A stretch of 64,000 nt of DNA from Cupriavidus pauculus (GTDB lineage: Bacteria > Pseudomonadota > Gammaproteobacteria > Burkholderiales > Burkholderiaceae), in NCBI RefSeq assembly GCF_008801835.1, contig NZ_VZOW01000012.1:62001-126000 (forward strand), read 5' to 3'. This document shows, piece by piece, positions 29,503 through 37,698 of the stretch. A model generated the notes under the pieces. The model made no database searches, was not told the origin of the DNA, and saw only the letters and a list, made by a program, of their open reading frames with translations. A program made the translations under genes and the position numbers. Numbering within the stretch: the first letter of the stretch is position 1; every line of letters starts with the position of its first letter.

Positions 29503-30546
29503 ATGACCACCAGCCAACAGTCGATCCACCCGCCGCTGCTGGGCGACGGGCAACTCGCGCAGCCGGCGACGCGCGGCACGCTGCGCGTGTGGCGCACCGG
29601 TCTGGCCGCGGCACTGGCCTGGGCCGTATTCGGCGCGGTCACATGGCGCTGGCCGAACCATCTGGTCGGCTTCAACGACTGGGCCTACACCGAGGAACTG
29701 GGCGTGGCGATGCTGGCGGTGGCGGCGGCACTAGCCGTCGTGGCCCTTGCTGGCGCCCATCTGCGCGGCCTACAGCGCGCTCAGCGCGCGTTGCGCCATG
29801 CCGGGCCGTGGCTGGTGGCGCTGCCGCTGGTCTTCACGGCATGGGAAATCCTGACCGCCAAGACCGCCACGCTGCCCACGCCGTTCTTCGCGCCGCCGCA
29901 GGCGCTGATCGAGGTCTATCTCGACGACTGGCGGCGTCTGGGCGACAGTGTGCTAAATACGCTGAAGCTGCTCGCACTGGGCGTCGCGTATGGCGGCGTG
30001 GCCGGTTTCCTGATCGGCGTGTCGATCGGCTGGTCGCGGCGCATCGGCTACTGGGTGCATCCGGTGCTGCGCGTGCTTGGGCCGCTGCCATCCACCGCGC
30101 TGCTGCCGCTCACGTTCTACTTCTTTCCGTCGAGCTATTCGGCGGCGATTTTCCTGATCGCGCTGGCCACCGCGTTTCCGGTGGCAGTGTTGACGTGGTC
30201 GGGCGTGGCTGGCGTCAACAAGAGCTACTACGACGTGGCGCGCACGATGGGCGCATCGGAATGGTTTCTGGTGCTGCGCGTGGCGATTCCGGCCGCGCTG
30301 CCGCAGGTGTTCGTCGGCCTGTTCATGGGCCTGGGCGCGTCATTCTCGGTGCTGGTCACTGCGGAGATGATGGGCGTGAAATCGGGCCTCGGCTGGTATC
30401 TGACGTGGGCGCAGGGTTGGGCGTCCTACGTCAACATGTATGCGGCGCTGATCGTCATGGCGCTGCTGTTTTCGGGCGTCATCACATTGCTTTTCGTCGT
30501 GCGCGATCGCGCGCTGTCGTGGCAGAAAGGGACCGTCAAATGGTAA
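29503..30546 (+). CDS. ABC transporter permease, SsuC/TauC family with extra N-terminal membrane segments
   Basis: 347 residues, about 80 longer than typical SsuC. Residues 30-125 contribute three additional hydrophobic segments (AAALAWAVFGAVTW, LGVAMLAVAAALAVVALAG, GPWLVALPLVFTAWEIL). The BPD_transp_1 domain follows, with PTPFFAPPQALIEVY near residue 126 and the ATPase-contact EAA loop ARTMGASEWFLVLRVAIPAA near residue 247. It overlaps the ATPase gene by 7 bp. Confidence 0.88.
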   Translation: MTTSQQSIHPPLLGDGQLAQPATRGTLRVWRTGLAAALAWAVFGAVTWRWPNHLVGFNDWAYTEELGVAMLAVAAALAVVALAGAHLRGLQRAQRALRHAGPWLVALPLVFTAWEILTAKTATLPTPFFAPPQALIEVYLDDWRRLGDSVLNTLKLLALGVAYGGVAGFLIGVSIGWSRRIGYWVHPVLRVLGPLPSTALLPLTFYFFPSSYSAAIFLIALATAFPVAVLTWSGVAGVNKSYYDVARTMGASEWFLVLRVAIPAALPQVFVGLFMGLGASFSVLVTAEMMGVKSGLGWYLTWAQGWASYVNMYAALIVMALLFSGVITLLFVVRDRALSWQKGTVKW

Positions 30547-31364
30547 CGGCGCAAACATCACCGGCCGAGCCGCCACTTCCGCTGCACGCGCAGCAGACCC
30601 CGCAGGCACGCGGCGCGAGGATCGATATTCGTGGCGTCAGCCATGCATTTGGCGATGGCGACCAGCGCTTGCCCGTGCTTGACGGCGTCGACCTGCAAGT
30701 CGCGCCCGGCGAGTTCGTCGCGCTGCTGGGACCGAGCGGCTGTGGAAAATCCACGCTGTTGCGGCTCGTGGCCGGACTCGATGCGCCCGATCAGGGCCAG
30801 ATCCTGCAGGACGATGCGCCGATCGACCGGCCCGATCCGTCGCGCATCGTGGTGTTTCAGGACCCCACGCTTTACCCTTGGCGACGCGTGCGCGACAACG
30901 TGGCGCTGGGTCTGCAGGCGCGCGGCCTGCTGCGCCGCGAAGGTCATCGCGTCGACGCCGCGCTGCGGCGCGTGGGACTCGAAGCCTTTGCGCGCGCGTT
31001 TCCGCATCAGCTCTCGGGCGGCATGGCGCAGCGCGTGGCACTGGCGCGCGCGCTGGTCAACGACCCGCGCCTGCTGGTGCTCGACGAACCGCTCGGCAAG
31101 CTCGATTCGCTGACGCGCCTGGCGATGCAGAGCGATCTCGTCGATCTGTGGCAGCGCGCCGGGTTTTCGGCGCTGCTGGTCACGCACGATGTGGAAGAGG
31201 CGCTGTTCCTCGCGCAACGTGTGATCGTGTTCAGCCAGCGACCCGCGCGCATCACGGCCGAGATCCAGGTCGACCTGCCCTACCCGCGGCATCGCGGCGA
31301 TCCGCGCCTGACCGAACTGCGTCATGAAGCGCTGCGTCATCTCGGTCTCGATGCCAGCTGGTAG
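30540..31364 (+). CDS. ABC transporter ATP-binding protein, SsuB/TauB family
   Basis: 274 residues from MVTAQTSPAEPP; the ATG overlaps the permease stop. Walker A is GPSGCGKSTLL, the Q-loop VVFQDPTLYPWRRV, the signature LSGGMAQRVALARAL, Walker B LLVLDEPLG and the H-loop VTHDVEEAL. All residues needed for ATP hydrolysis are intact. PWRRV after the Q-loop is typical of nitrate/sulfonate/taurine importers. The frame is open far upstream, but the codons before 30540 belong to the permease gene in another frame. Confidence 0.92.
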   Translation: MVTAQTSPAEPPLPLHAQQTPQARGARIDIRGVSHAFGDGDQRLPVLDGVDLQVAPGEFVALLGPSGCGKSTLLRLVAGLDAPDQGQILQDDAPIDRPDPSRIVVFQDPTLYPWRRVRDNVALGLQARGLLRREGHRVDAALRRVGLEAFARAFPHQLSGGMAQRVALARALVNDPRLLVLDEPLGKLDSLTRLAMQSDLVDLWQRAGFSALLVTHDVEEALFLAQRVIVFSQRPARITAEIQVDLPYPRHRGDPRLTELRHEALRHLGLDASW

Positions 31365-31367
31365 GCC

Positions 31368-32561
31368 ATGAACGGGCCGCCGCCCCAGGCGTGGCTCAAT
31401 GCACTGCTCTCACTGATCCAACAGGCGCAGCTCGCCCTGCTGCGGATTTGGCACGCGCTGGGCTGGACGGGCGAACTGTACGGCCAGCCCGCGTGGCCGT
31501 GGGCGCAGCGCATTGCTGGCGAAACGCTGCTGATCGATCTGGGTCTGGCGCGCCAGCTTGCCATGACCCTGCTGGCCGTCGCATTGGCCGTGGCATGCGC
31601 ACTCGCCGCGGCCATCTGGAAGCGGCATCGGCTGACTGCGCTCGCCATCGGCGCGCTGGCGCTCACGATCGCACCGTGGCCGTCGACAGGCCTGCTGTTG
31701 ACCCCGGCCGCGCCCACCAGCTTCCACATCAGTCCATCGGGCTTTGCGGTGACGTCGATCGCCACGGGCGCGCGCCTCTACGCGCAGCATTGTGCCGCGT
31801 GCCATGGCGACGACGGCCGCGGCGAAGGTCGGCTGTCGGCGACGCTCATGCGCTGGCCGCCCACCTTTGCCAGTCCCCTGCTTGGCCGTCGCGCCGAAGG
31901 CGAGTTGTTCTGGCATATCGCCCACGGCATGCGCGACGCGCGAGGACACGCGACGATGCCGGCATTCGCCGCGCAGCTTAGCGACACCGACACGTGGGCA
32001 GTGATCGACTACATGAAGGCGCTTGCGGCAGGCACCGGCGCGGCGCAGCAAGGCAGTTGGCCGATACCGTTGCGGCTGCCGGAGGTTGCGGTGCGCTGCG
32101 GACGGGAAGCACCGCGCGCGCTATCGCAATGGCGGCGCGGACAGCGCGTGCGCGTTGTGATGATCGATGGCACGGCGGCCGAGCAGCCGTTCGAGGATCC
32201 GCGTTTCCTGACCTTGCTGGTTACGCCGGACGGTCGCGCGCCCGGCGAAGCGGGGCAATTTCGCGCCGACTGCGTGGCGGAGTCTGCCGATGCGTGGCGC
32301 GTGTATGCGCAGATTGCCGGTGTCGATGCCGCGCATCCGGCCGGCACAACGCTATTGGCGGATCGTCAGGGCTGGCTGCGCGCCCGCGCGGACGGCAAAC
32401 GTCGCGAATGGAGCGACGCCGATCTGCTGTGCACCGCCGGACAGCAGACCGCCGCCCAGGCGGCCGGCACGTCGTCGGTGGGCGCTGATGGACTGACCGC
32501 TTTGCTGCTGCGCATCGATGCCGAACCAGTGCGCTTCGTGCAGGGCGGATTCGTGCATTGA
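31368..32561 (+). CDS. Membrane-bound cytochrome c with unassigned C-terminal domain, in the sulfonate importer operon
   Basis: 397 residues, starting 3 bp after the ATPase stop. Two membrane segments (about 62-84 and 89-112) precede a single class I cytochrome c domain: heme motif CAACH at 142-146 and an axial methionine in GHATMPAF (M197). A C-terminal part from about residue 235 has two cysteines (VRCGREAP, DLLCTAG) and a beta-rich pattern (RVRVVMIDGT, FLTLLVTPDG, GTTLLADRQGWLRAR) that faintly recalls thioredoxin-like/SCO folds without the CxxxC motif. The heme domain should face the periplasm. A cytochrome within an SsuABC-like unit is uncommon; it may accept electrons from a periplasmic sulfur oxidation, but that is inference. 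Confidence 0.85.
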   Translation: MNGPPPQAWLNALLSLIQQAQLALLRIWHALGWTGELYGQPAWPWAQRIAGETLLIDLGLARQLAMTLLAVALAVACALAAAIWKRHRLTALAIGALALTIAPWPSTGLLLTPAAPTSFHISPSGFAVTSIATGARLYAQHCAACHGDDGRGEGRLSATLMRWPPTFASPLLGRRAEGELFWHIAHGMRDARGHATMPAFAAQLSDTDTWAVIDYMKALAAGTGAAQQGSWPIPLRLPEVAVRCGREAPRALSQWRRGQRVRVVMIDGTAAEQPFEDPRFLTLLVTPDGRAPGEAGQFRADCVAESADAWRVYAQIAGVDAAHPAGTTLLADRQGWLRARADGKRREWSDADLLCTAGQQTAAQAAGTSSVGADGLTALLLRIDAEPVRFVQGGFVH

Positions 32562-32562
32562 A

Positions 32563-32583
32563 CCGCGACGCCGCGCGTCGCGG
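32563..32583. terminator. Hairpin between convergent genes
   Basis: A perfect 8-bp stem CCGCGACG/CGTCGCGG with a 5-nt loop fills the 37-bp space between the cytochrome c and heptosyltransferase stops. No T-tract on either side, so termination is uncertain. Confidence 0.4.
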
Positions 32584-32598
32584 TCGTCGCGCGAAGGT

Positions 32599-33624
32599 TC
32601 AGCGCGGATCGGCCGAAGAGAGATCCGGGGCGTGCGGCGCAAATGCGTCTGGCGTGCTGGCATGGCCGGTCACGTAGTCGATGGCGCGCAGCACCTCGTC
32701 GACCGACGGCGGCGCGCCGTTATCACCCACAGATACGGACTGGCCGGGCTTGTCCACCCCGAAATGCGGGCGCGAGGTGGCCGTGAACAGCATCACGGTA
32801 GGCTTGCCCAGCGCATCGGCCAGATGCACGAAGCCGGTGTCCATGCCGACCACCAGCGCCGCGGCGTCGACGCGCTGCGCACATTCCGTGATCGACATGC
32901 GCGGCAGCACTTCGGCGTTGGGAATGGCGGCGGCAAGCGCCTTGGCTTCGTCCTGCTCCTTCGGCGATCCCCACGGCAGTTGCACGCGATAGCCGCGGCG
33001 CGCCAGCGTATGGCCGATTTCCACCCAGTTGGCCTGCGGCCATTTCTTGATGTCGAGCGAGGTGGCGTGGAACAGCATCGCGCGCGGCACGCCGTCGGCG
33101 TTCAGCGCCACGGCCGGCGCGGGGATTTTCAGTTCGGCCGATTCGTGCGGCTCGATCTGGTAGCCCAGCGCGTTGGCAACCACCATGCGCATTTTCTGGC
33201 GACAGTTGGCGTCGCCATGCGGCCCGAAGATCTCGGTATAGGCAAACACCGCTTTCGCCTCGCCAAGATATTCGGCGGCATAGCCGAGGCGGCGCTTGGT
33301 GCGCGCCAGACGCGCGGCGATGGCGCTCTTGAACACGCCATGGACGTCGATCGCCACGTCGTAGGGCTCGCGGCGCAACTGACACAACGCGGAGAGGATG
33401 CCGCGCAGATCGCGCCATTTGCGGCCGTTCTTCTTGAACTGGCGCAGCGGCGGCGCGATCACGCGATCCACGCCGACGGCCCAGCGCGGAATATCCGCAC
33501 AGGATGCATCGGCGATCCAGTCGATCTTGGCTTCGGGATAGGCGCGTCGCAGGTCGTACAGCAACGGCAGGGTGTGCACCATGTCGCCGAGCGACGTGAT
33601 CTTAATAAGAAGAATGCGCTTCAT
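32599..33624 (-). CDS. waaC: Lipopolysaccharide heptosyltransferase I (GT9)
   Basis: Adds the first heptose to Kdo in the LPS inner core, at the cytosolic face of the inner membrane. 341 residues from MKRILLIKITSLGDMVHTLP, the classic GT9 N-terminus. Further landmarks: VAIDVHGVFKSAIAARLARTK near residue 90, PRAMLFHATSLDIKKWP near residue 190, and the sugar-nucleotide site GMDTGFVHLADALGKPTVMLF near residue 263. The 23-residue in-frame upstream extension has no family support. It is monocistronic and convergent with the sulfur operon. Confidence 0.92.
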   Translation of the reverse strand: MKRILLIKITSLGDMVHTLPLLYDLRRAYPEAKIDWIADASCADIPRWAVGVDRVIAPPLRQFKKNGRKWRDLRGILSALCQLRREPYDVAIDVHGVFKSAIAARLARTKRRLGYAAEYLGEAKAVFAYTEIFGPHGDANCRQKMRMVVANALGYQIEPHESAELKIPAPAVALNADGVPRAMLFHATSLDIKKWPQANWVEIGHTLARRGYRVQLPWGSPKEQDEAKALAAAIPNAEVLPRMSITECAQRVDAAALVVGMDTGFVHLADALGKPTVMLFTATSRPHFGVDKPGQSVSVGDNGAPPSVDEVLRAIDYVTGHASTPDAFAPHAPDLSSADPR

Positions 33625-33805
33625 GAACGGGGCGTCGGTGTGCAAACGCGGCCGATCGGGCCGCGTTCGAAAGGCGCTAGTATGCCCCAACTCCCGGGCG
33701 CGTCGGGCGGATCAGGCCGTCATCGGCCACCGGCATCCCTCGGCTGCCAGCGCGCTGCCGTGCGCCTCATGTGTCCCCTGCTTCCCGTGCTGCCGCTGCG
33801 ACAAA

Positions 33806-34411
33806 TCAGGCGTGCCAGACCGATGCATCGGGCACCACGGTGGCAAAGCGGTCGTTCAGCGCCGCCAGCGTGACGCGATGCAGTTCGGCCGCAGGCAGCG
33901 GCGCGCCGCCGAGCGGATCGGGCAGGTCGCGCGTGGCGCAGCCGTTGGCCACCAGCGTGACGCGATAGCCGTGATCGAGTGCGGAGCGTACCGTGGCGCT
34001 GATGCACATATGGGTCTGGAATCCGGCGACGATCAATTCCTTGCGGCCCAGCGCGGTCAGGCGCGCGGCGAGGTCGGTGCCCGCAAAGCTGTTCGGCAGG
34101 CTTTTTACGACCGTCTGCTCGCCGTCCCGCGGCGTCAGTCCTTCGATGATCAACGCATACGGGCCGGCCGGATCGAACGCGCCACCGGCCTTGCCGTGAT
34201 GCACCACGTGGATCACCGGCGTGCCATGGCGGCGCGCCAGCGCGAGCAGTTCCGCACAGCCCGCCACGGCTTCCGGCATACCGGTCAGCGGCAGCTTTCC
34301 ATCGACGTATTCGCGCTGGTGATCGACCAGGATCAGCACGGCGTCGGACCACGCTGAGGGCTTGCGGCTGGCGCCGGCGGCATCGAGCAAGGTGAACGGG
34401 GCGGTTGGCAT
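33806..34411 (-). CDS. Isochorismatase/nicotinamidase-family cysteine hydrolase
   Basis: 201 residues. The catalytic triad of the family can be placed: Asp in LILVDHQREYVDG (near 30), Lys in TVVKSLPNSFAGT (near 103), and Cys in GFQTHMCISATVRSA (near 136), with the cis-peptide region before it. Family members hydrolyse amides or isochorismate; here the substrate is unknown. It is divergent from a LysR regulator with about 90 bp between starts, which suggests that regulator controls it. Confidence 0.87.
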   Translation of the reverse strand: MPTAPFTLLDAAGASRKPSAWSDAVLILVDHQREYVDGKLPLTGMPEAVAGCAELLALARRHGTPVIHVVHHGKAGGAFDPAGPYALIIEGLTPRDGEQTVVKSLPNSFAGTDLAARLTALGRKELIVAGFQTHMCISATVRSALDHGYRVTLVANGCATRDLPDPLGGAPLPAAELHRVTLAALNDRFATVVPDASVWHA

Positions 34412-34499
34412 ATCGAAGTCTCAGGTTTGGATAGTGACTAGGCATGCATGCTAGAGCGCGGTAACCTGTGCGCCAATTCCCCACTTGCTCACACTCGCT

Positions 34500-35360
34500 G
34501 TGCAAAAAAGCACAATCTCCTGGGACGATCTGCTGACCCTTTCCACGCTGATGCGCACCGGCAGCTATTCGGCCTGCGCGCGCGAACTCGATATCACCCA
34601 CGCCACGGCGATCCGGCGCATTCGGCGGCTGGAGGCGGCGCTGGGCAAGCCGGTGGCCACGCGCGCCGACGGCACCTTCGTGCTGACCGCGGCAGGCCGC
34701 AACGCGCTGACCGCGGCGCGACAAATGGAACAGTCCGCCGACCGGCTGTTGCGGGAGATCGAAGGGACGGCGCCCGGGGTGTCGGGCATGGTGCGCGTGG
34801 CCGCCACAGCGTCGCTGGGCAGCCATTTCCTGACGCCGCGGCTACCCGCGTTCTATGTCGGCAATCCCGATGTGGAAGTGCGGCTCGAGGTGGACAACCG
34901 CGTGACCAGCCTGGCCAAGCGCCGCGCCCACATTGCGGTACGGCTGGCGCGGCCGAAGGAAGACACCATGGTGGCGCAGCGTGCGGGCACGATCCATTTC
35001 GGCCTCTACGCGCCCGCGGACATGCCTGCGGCGCTGGCAGATTCGCGCGATACGCCGATGTGCGGCCTGCTCGACGAGGGGTTTTCGCTGCCCGAAGTGG
35101 AATGGCCGCTGGCGCAGGCGCGCCGCTTTTCGTTCCAGTCGAACAGCTTGCTGGCCGTCCGTGAAGGCGTGCGCGCCGGCCTGGGGGTGGCGCTGCTGCC
35201 CCACTACATCGGCGCGGGCGAGCCCGGCCTCGCGCTGATCCGCAACGTGCCGGAAGTGGTGCGCGAAATCTGGCTAGCCTATCCCGTCGAGTTTCGCGGC
35301 GCTTCACGCTTTCGGCCGGTCATCGACTGGCTTGCCCAAACCCTGGCCGAATGCCCTTGA
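34500..35360 (+). CDS. LysR-family transcriptional regulator
   Basis: About 286 residues from the GTG at 34500. The N-terminal winged helix-turn-helix is SWDDLLTLSTLMRTGSYSACARELDITHATAIRRIRRLE in pieces across residues 6-45 (key: GSYSACARELDITHATAIRRI). The effector domain continues to residue 286 (GMVRVAATASLGSHFL). The HTH deviates from the LysR norm in having HATAIRRIRRLE where SxxSRxIxxLE is usual, as in some LysR-like regulators of small hydrolases. Start uncertain: a TTG at 34485 would add five residues, and neither has a good ribosome site. Likely controls the divergent hydrolase gene. Confidence 0.85.
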   Translation: MQKSTISWDDLLTLSTLMRTGSYSACARELDITHATAIRRIRRLEAALGKPVATRADGTFVLTAAGRNALTAARQMEQSADRLLREIEGTAPGVSGMVRVAATASLGSHFLTPRLPAFYVGNPDVEVRLEVDNRVTSLAKRRAHIAVRLARPKEDTMVAQRAGTIHFGLYAPADMPAALADSRDTPMCGLLDEGFSLPEVEWPLAQARRFSFQSNSLLAVREGVRAGLGVALLPHYIGAGEPGLALIRNVPEVVREIWLAYPVEFRGASRFRPVIDWLAQTLAECP

Positions 35361-35621
35361 GGCGCCATGTCGGCCCGGCGTGAGCATGAAGTGTCGCGGC
35401 CGTGCCACGCGGCAGTGCATTCGGAACGCCCGCGCTGCGCCTCTGGTTGCCTGATGTGCGCCGACACACACCGGCCGGGCGCCAATGCCATCGAGATAAA
35501 CACAAGTTCTGCTACGCTTTGATCCAGTTGCCGACGATATCGCTATCACACGGGCTGTTGTTGCAGAAAGCCCAGGCAACAGGGTACGGGTCAGTGCAAA
35601 GGAAATAAAAAAAAGAGCTTC

Positions 35622-37610
35622 ATGCGGCACTCTTTGAAGTACCGGATGGCAATCGCGGCGGCGCTTGTGGTCACGCTGGTGGTCGTGGTGCGGGGCAGTT
35701 TTTCCCAGTACTACGCCTACACGCGCCTGAACGAGGTGATTCAGGATCAGCAGGACACACTGGTCAAGCTGGTCGCCGACCAACTGGACGAAAAACTCGA
35801 AGCGCGTGCGCTCGTGTTGCGCCGGCTCGCGCGTACGCTTGCGCCGGTTCTCGATCACCCCACCGGCCAGTTGCGCCGCCTGGCGGCCGACACGGTCGAC
35901 ATGCCCGAGCACTTCAACGCCGTCTTCATGGTCTGGCCCGATGGCTCGCTGGCATTCAGCACCGCGGTGCCGGACGGCACGAAAATGACCGTGGGCGATC
36001 GCGATTACTTCCGCAGTATCGCCAACGGGGCCGACTTCGCCGTGTCCGACCTGCTGCAGGGCAAGCATTCGGCGGCGCCCGGCGTGATCCTCGCCGTGCC
36101 GTTGCGCGATGCCAATGGCCACTTGCTCGGTGTGGTGGGCGGCGCGTTGAATCTGTCGTCCCAAAATTTCCTGCGCGAGCTGGCTCATCACCGCGTCGGC
36201 GTGACCGGCTTCTACTGCCTGGTGTCGGCCGGCCCGAATCCCCGTTATGCGATGCATCCCGATACCTCCAAGGTGCTCACGCCGGCGCGGGCTGTGGGCG
36301 AATCATGCGGCGCCGAACGGCCCGCATCGGCCTGGGAAGTGCTGTCACCCCAGCAACCGGTGGTTGCGCGTCGCCTGCTGGAATCGAACGGCTGGGAGGT
36401 GATTTCCGTGCTGCCCGCGGCCGAAGCGTATGCGCCGCTGCTCGAAGCGCGCCAGCGCTCGATATTCGTCGCACTGGCGTCGCTGCTGCTGGCTGCGCTG
36501 GCGATGTGGGCCACCATCCGCCATCTGCTCGCGCCGCTCGAACACTTGCATCGCACGGTGCGCCGGCTGGGCGAACATCCCGGGGCAATGGCCGACCTCA
36601 CGGTCAAGCGCAACGACGAAATCGGCGAGCTGGCCGGTGCGTTCTCGGAAGTGATGACGCAATTGTCGGAGCGTGAAGCGGCGCTCAAGGCCGCCAAGGA
36701 CAGCGCCGCCGCCAGCGAAAAACGGCTCGAGGCGATCGCCAATCACGTACCGGATTTCGTGGCGTTTATCGACGCCAGCGAGCGCTTTGCCTTCGTGAAC
36801 CGCGCCTATGCGAGGCATTTCGGCCTTCCCGCCGAGCAGATTGTCGGCCTGTCGCTGCGCGAGCTGTGGGGCACGCCCGAATACGTGGCCAACAAGCCCT
36901 ATCTGGACCGCGCATGCGCCGGCGAGTCGATCACGTTCACGCGCGAGAGCGCGGACGGCGCGGCTTGGGAAGTGACATTCCAGCCGGCCTGGAATGACGC
37001 GCAGGATGTTGTCACCGGCCTGCACATGTTTGCCCGCAACGTCACCGGCGAGCGCCAGAAGCTGCGCACGCTCGAAGCGCAGACGCTTTCCGACCACCTG
37101 ACCGGGCTGCTCAACCGCAAGGGCTTTGACCGGCGCCTGCAGGAAACCATGGCGCGCGCCGATGCCTGCGGCCATCACGCCGCGCTGCTGCTGGTCGACC
37201 TCGACGACTTCAAGGCCGTCAACGACACCCGTGGCCACCCGGTGGGCGATCAGTTGCTGATTGCCTACGCCGAACGCTTGCGCGCGTGCGTGCGGGCCGG
37301 CGACGCCGTGGCGCGGATCGGCGGCGACGAGTTCGCGATCATCCTCGACAATGTGTCCAATCCGAATACCGTCGAGCGCATCGCCCGCACCGTGGTGCAC
37401 GCCGCCATGCGCCCGTTCGAGATCCACGGCGAACAGATGGTGTCGACCGCCAGCGTTGGCAGCGCGATGCATCGCGCGGGCCAGGGCACATCGGTGAGCG
37501 AACTGTTCATGCGTGCGGACATGGCGCTTTACGACGCCAAACGCCAGGGCAAGGCGTGCCACGCGGGCACCCTGTCCCGAATCGTCGCGCAGACGGCCAG
37601 CGACGCTTGA
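35622..37610 (+). CDS. Cache-HAMP-PAS-GGDEF membrane diguanylate cyclase
   Basis: 662 residues. A membrane segment at 9-25 is followed by a periplasmic Cache-type sensor (about 35-275; motifs TVGDRDYFRSIANG and GKHSAAPGVILAVPLRD), a second membrane segment near 287-307, HAMP (APLEHLHRTVRRLGEHPG), a short coiled segment, PAS (about 365-485) and GGDEF (about 495-655). The active site RIGGDEFAI is canonical. The product-inhibition I-site RAGD lies exactly five residues upstream, so the enzyme is probably active and feedback controlled. No EAL domain. Monocistronic; the 261-bp region before it shows no clear promoter. The ligand sensed by Cache is unknown. Confidence 0.93.
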   Translation: MRHSLKYRMAIAAALVVTLVVVVRGSFSQYYAYTRLNEVIQDQQDTLVKLVADQLDEKLEARALVLRRLARTLAPVLDHPTGQLRRLAADTVDMPEHFNAVFMVWPDGSLAFSTAVPDGTKMTVGDRDYFRSIANGADFAVSDLLQGKHSAAPGVILAVPLRDANGHLLGVVGGALNLSSQNFLRELAHHRVGVTGFYCLVSAGPNPRYAMHPDTSKVLTPARAVGESCGAERPASAWEVLSPQQPVVARRLLESNGWEVISVLPAAEAYAPLLEARQRSIFVALASLLLAALAMWATIRHLLAPLEHLHRTVRRLGEHPGAMADLTVKRNDEIGELAGAFSEVMTQLSEREAALKAAKDSAAASEKRLEAIANHVPDFVAFIDASERFAFVNRAYARHFGLPAEQIVGLSLRELWGTPEYVANKPYLDRACAGESITFTRESADGAAWEVTFQPAWNDAQDVVTGLHMFARNVTGERQKLRTLEAQTLSDHLTGLLNRKGFDRRLQETMARADACGHHAALLLVDLDDFKAVNDTRGHPVGDQLLIAYAERLRACVRAGDAVARIGGDEFAIILDNVSNPNTVERIARTVVHAAMRPFEIHGEQMVSTASVGSAMHRAGQGTSVSELFMRADMALYDAKRQGKACHAGTLSRIVAQTASDA

Positions 37611-37630
37611 GCGGCACGCGCTGACTTGAT

Positions 37631-37663
37631 AAAAAAAACGGTGACGCATGACGCGCCACCGTT
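37631..37663 (-). terminator. Intrinsic terminator of the glpSTPQUV operon
   Basis: On the minus strand AACGGTG pairs with CACCGTT over a 13-nt loop, followed by eight T residues. It lies 36 bp past the glpV stop. Confidence 0.85.
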
Positions 37664-37698
37664 CTCACCGCAAGCCGGACACCGGTCCTGGCGAAGGA

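Noticed and set aside
28995..30539. Upstream extension of the ABC ATPase frame
   Set aside because: The codons lie in the wrong frame of the binding-protein and permease genes; the ATPase begins at the overlapping ATG at 30540.
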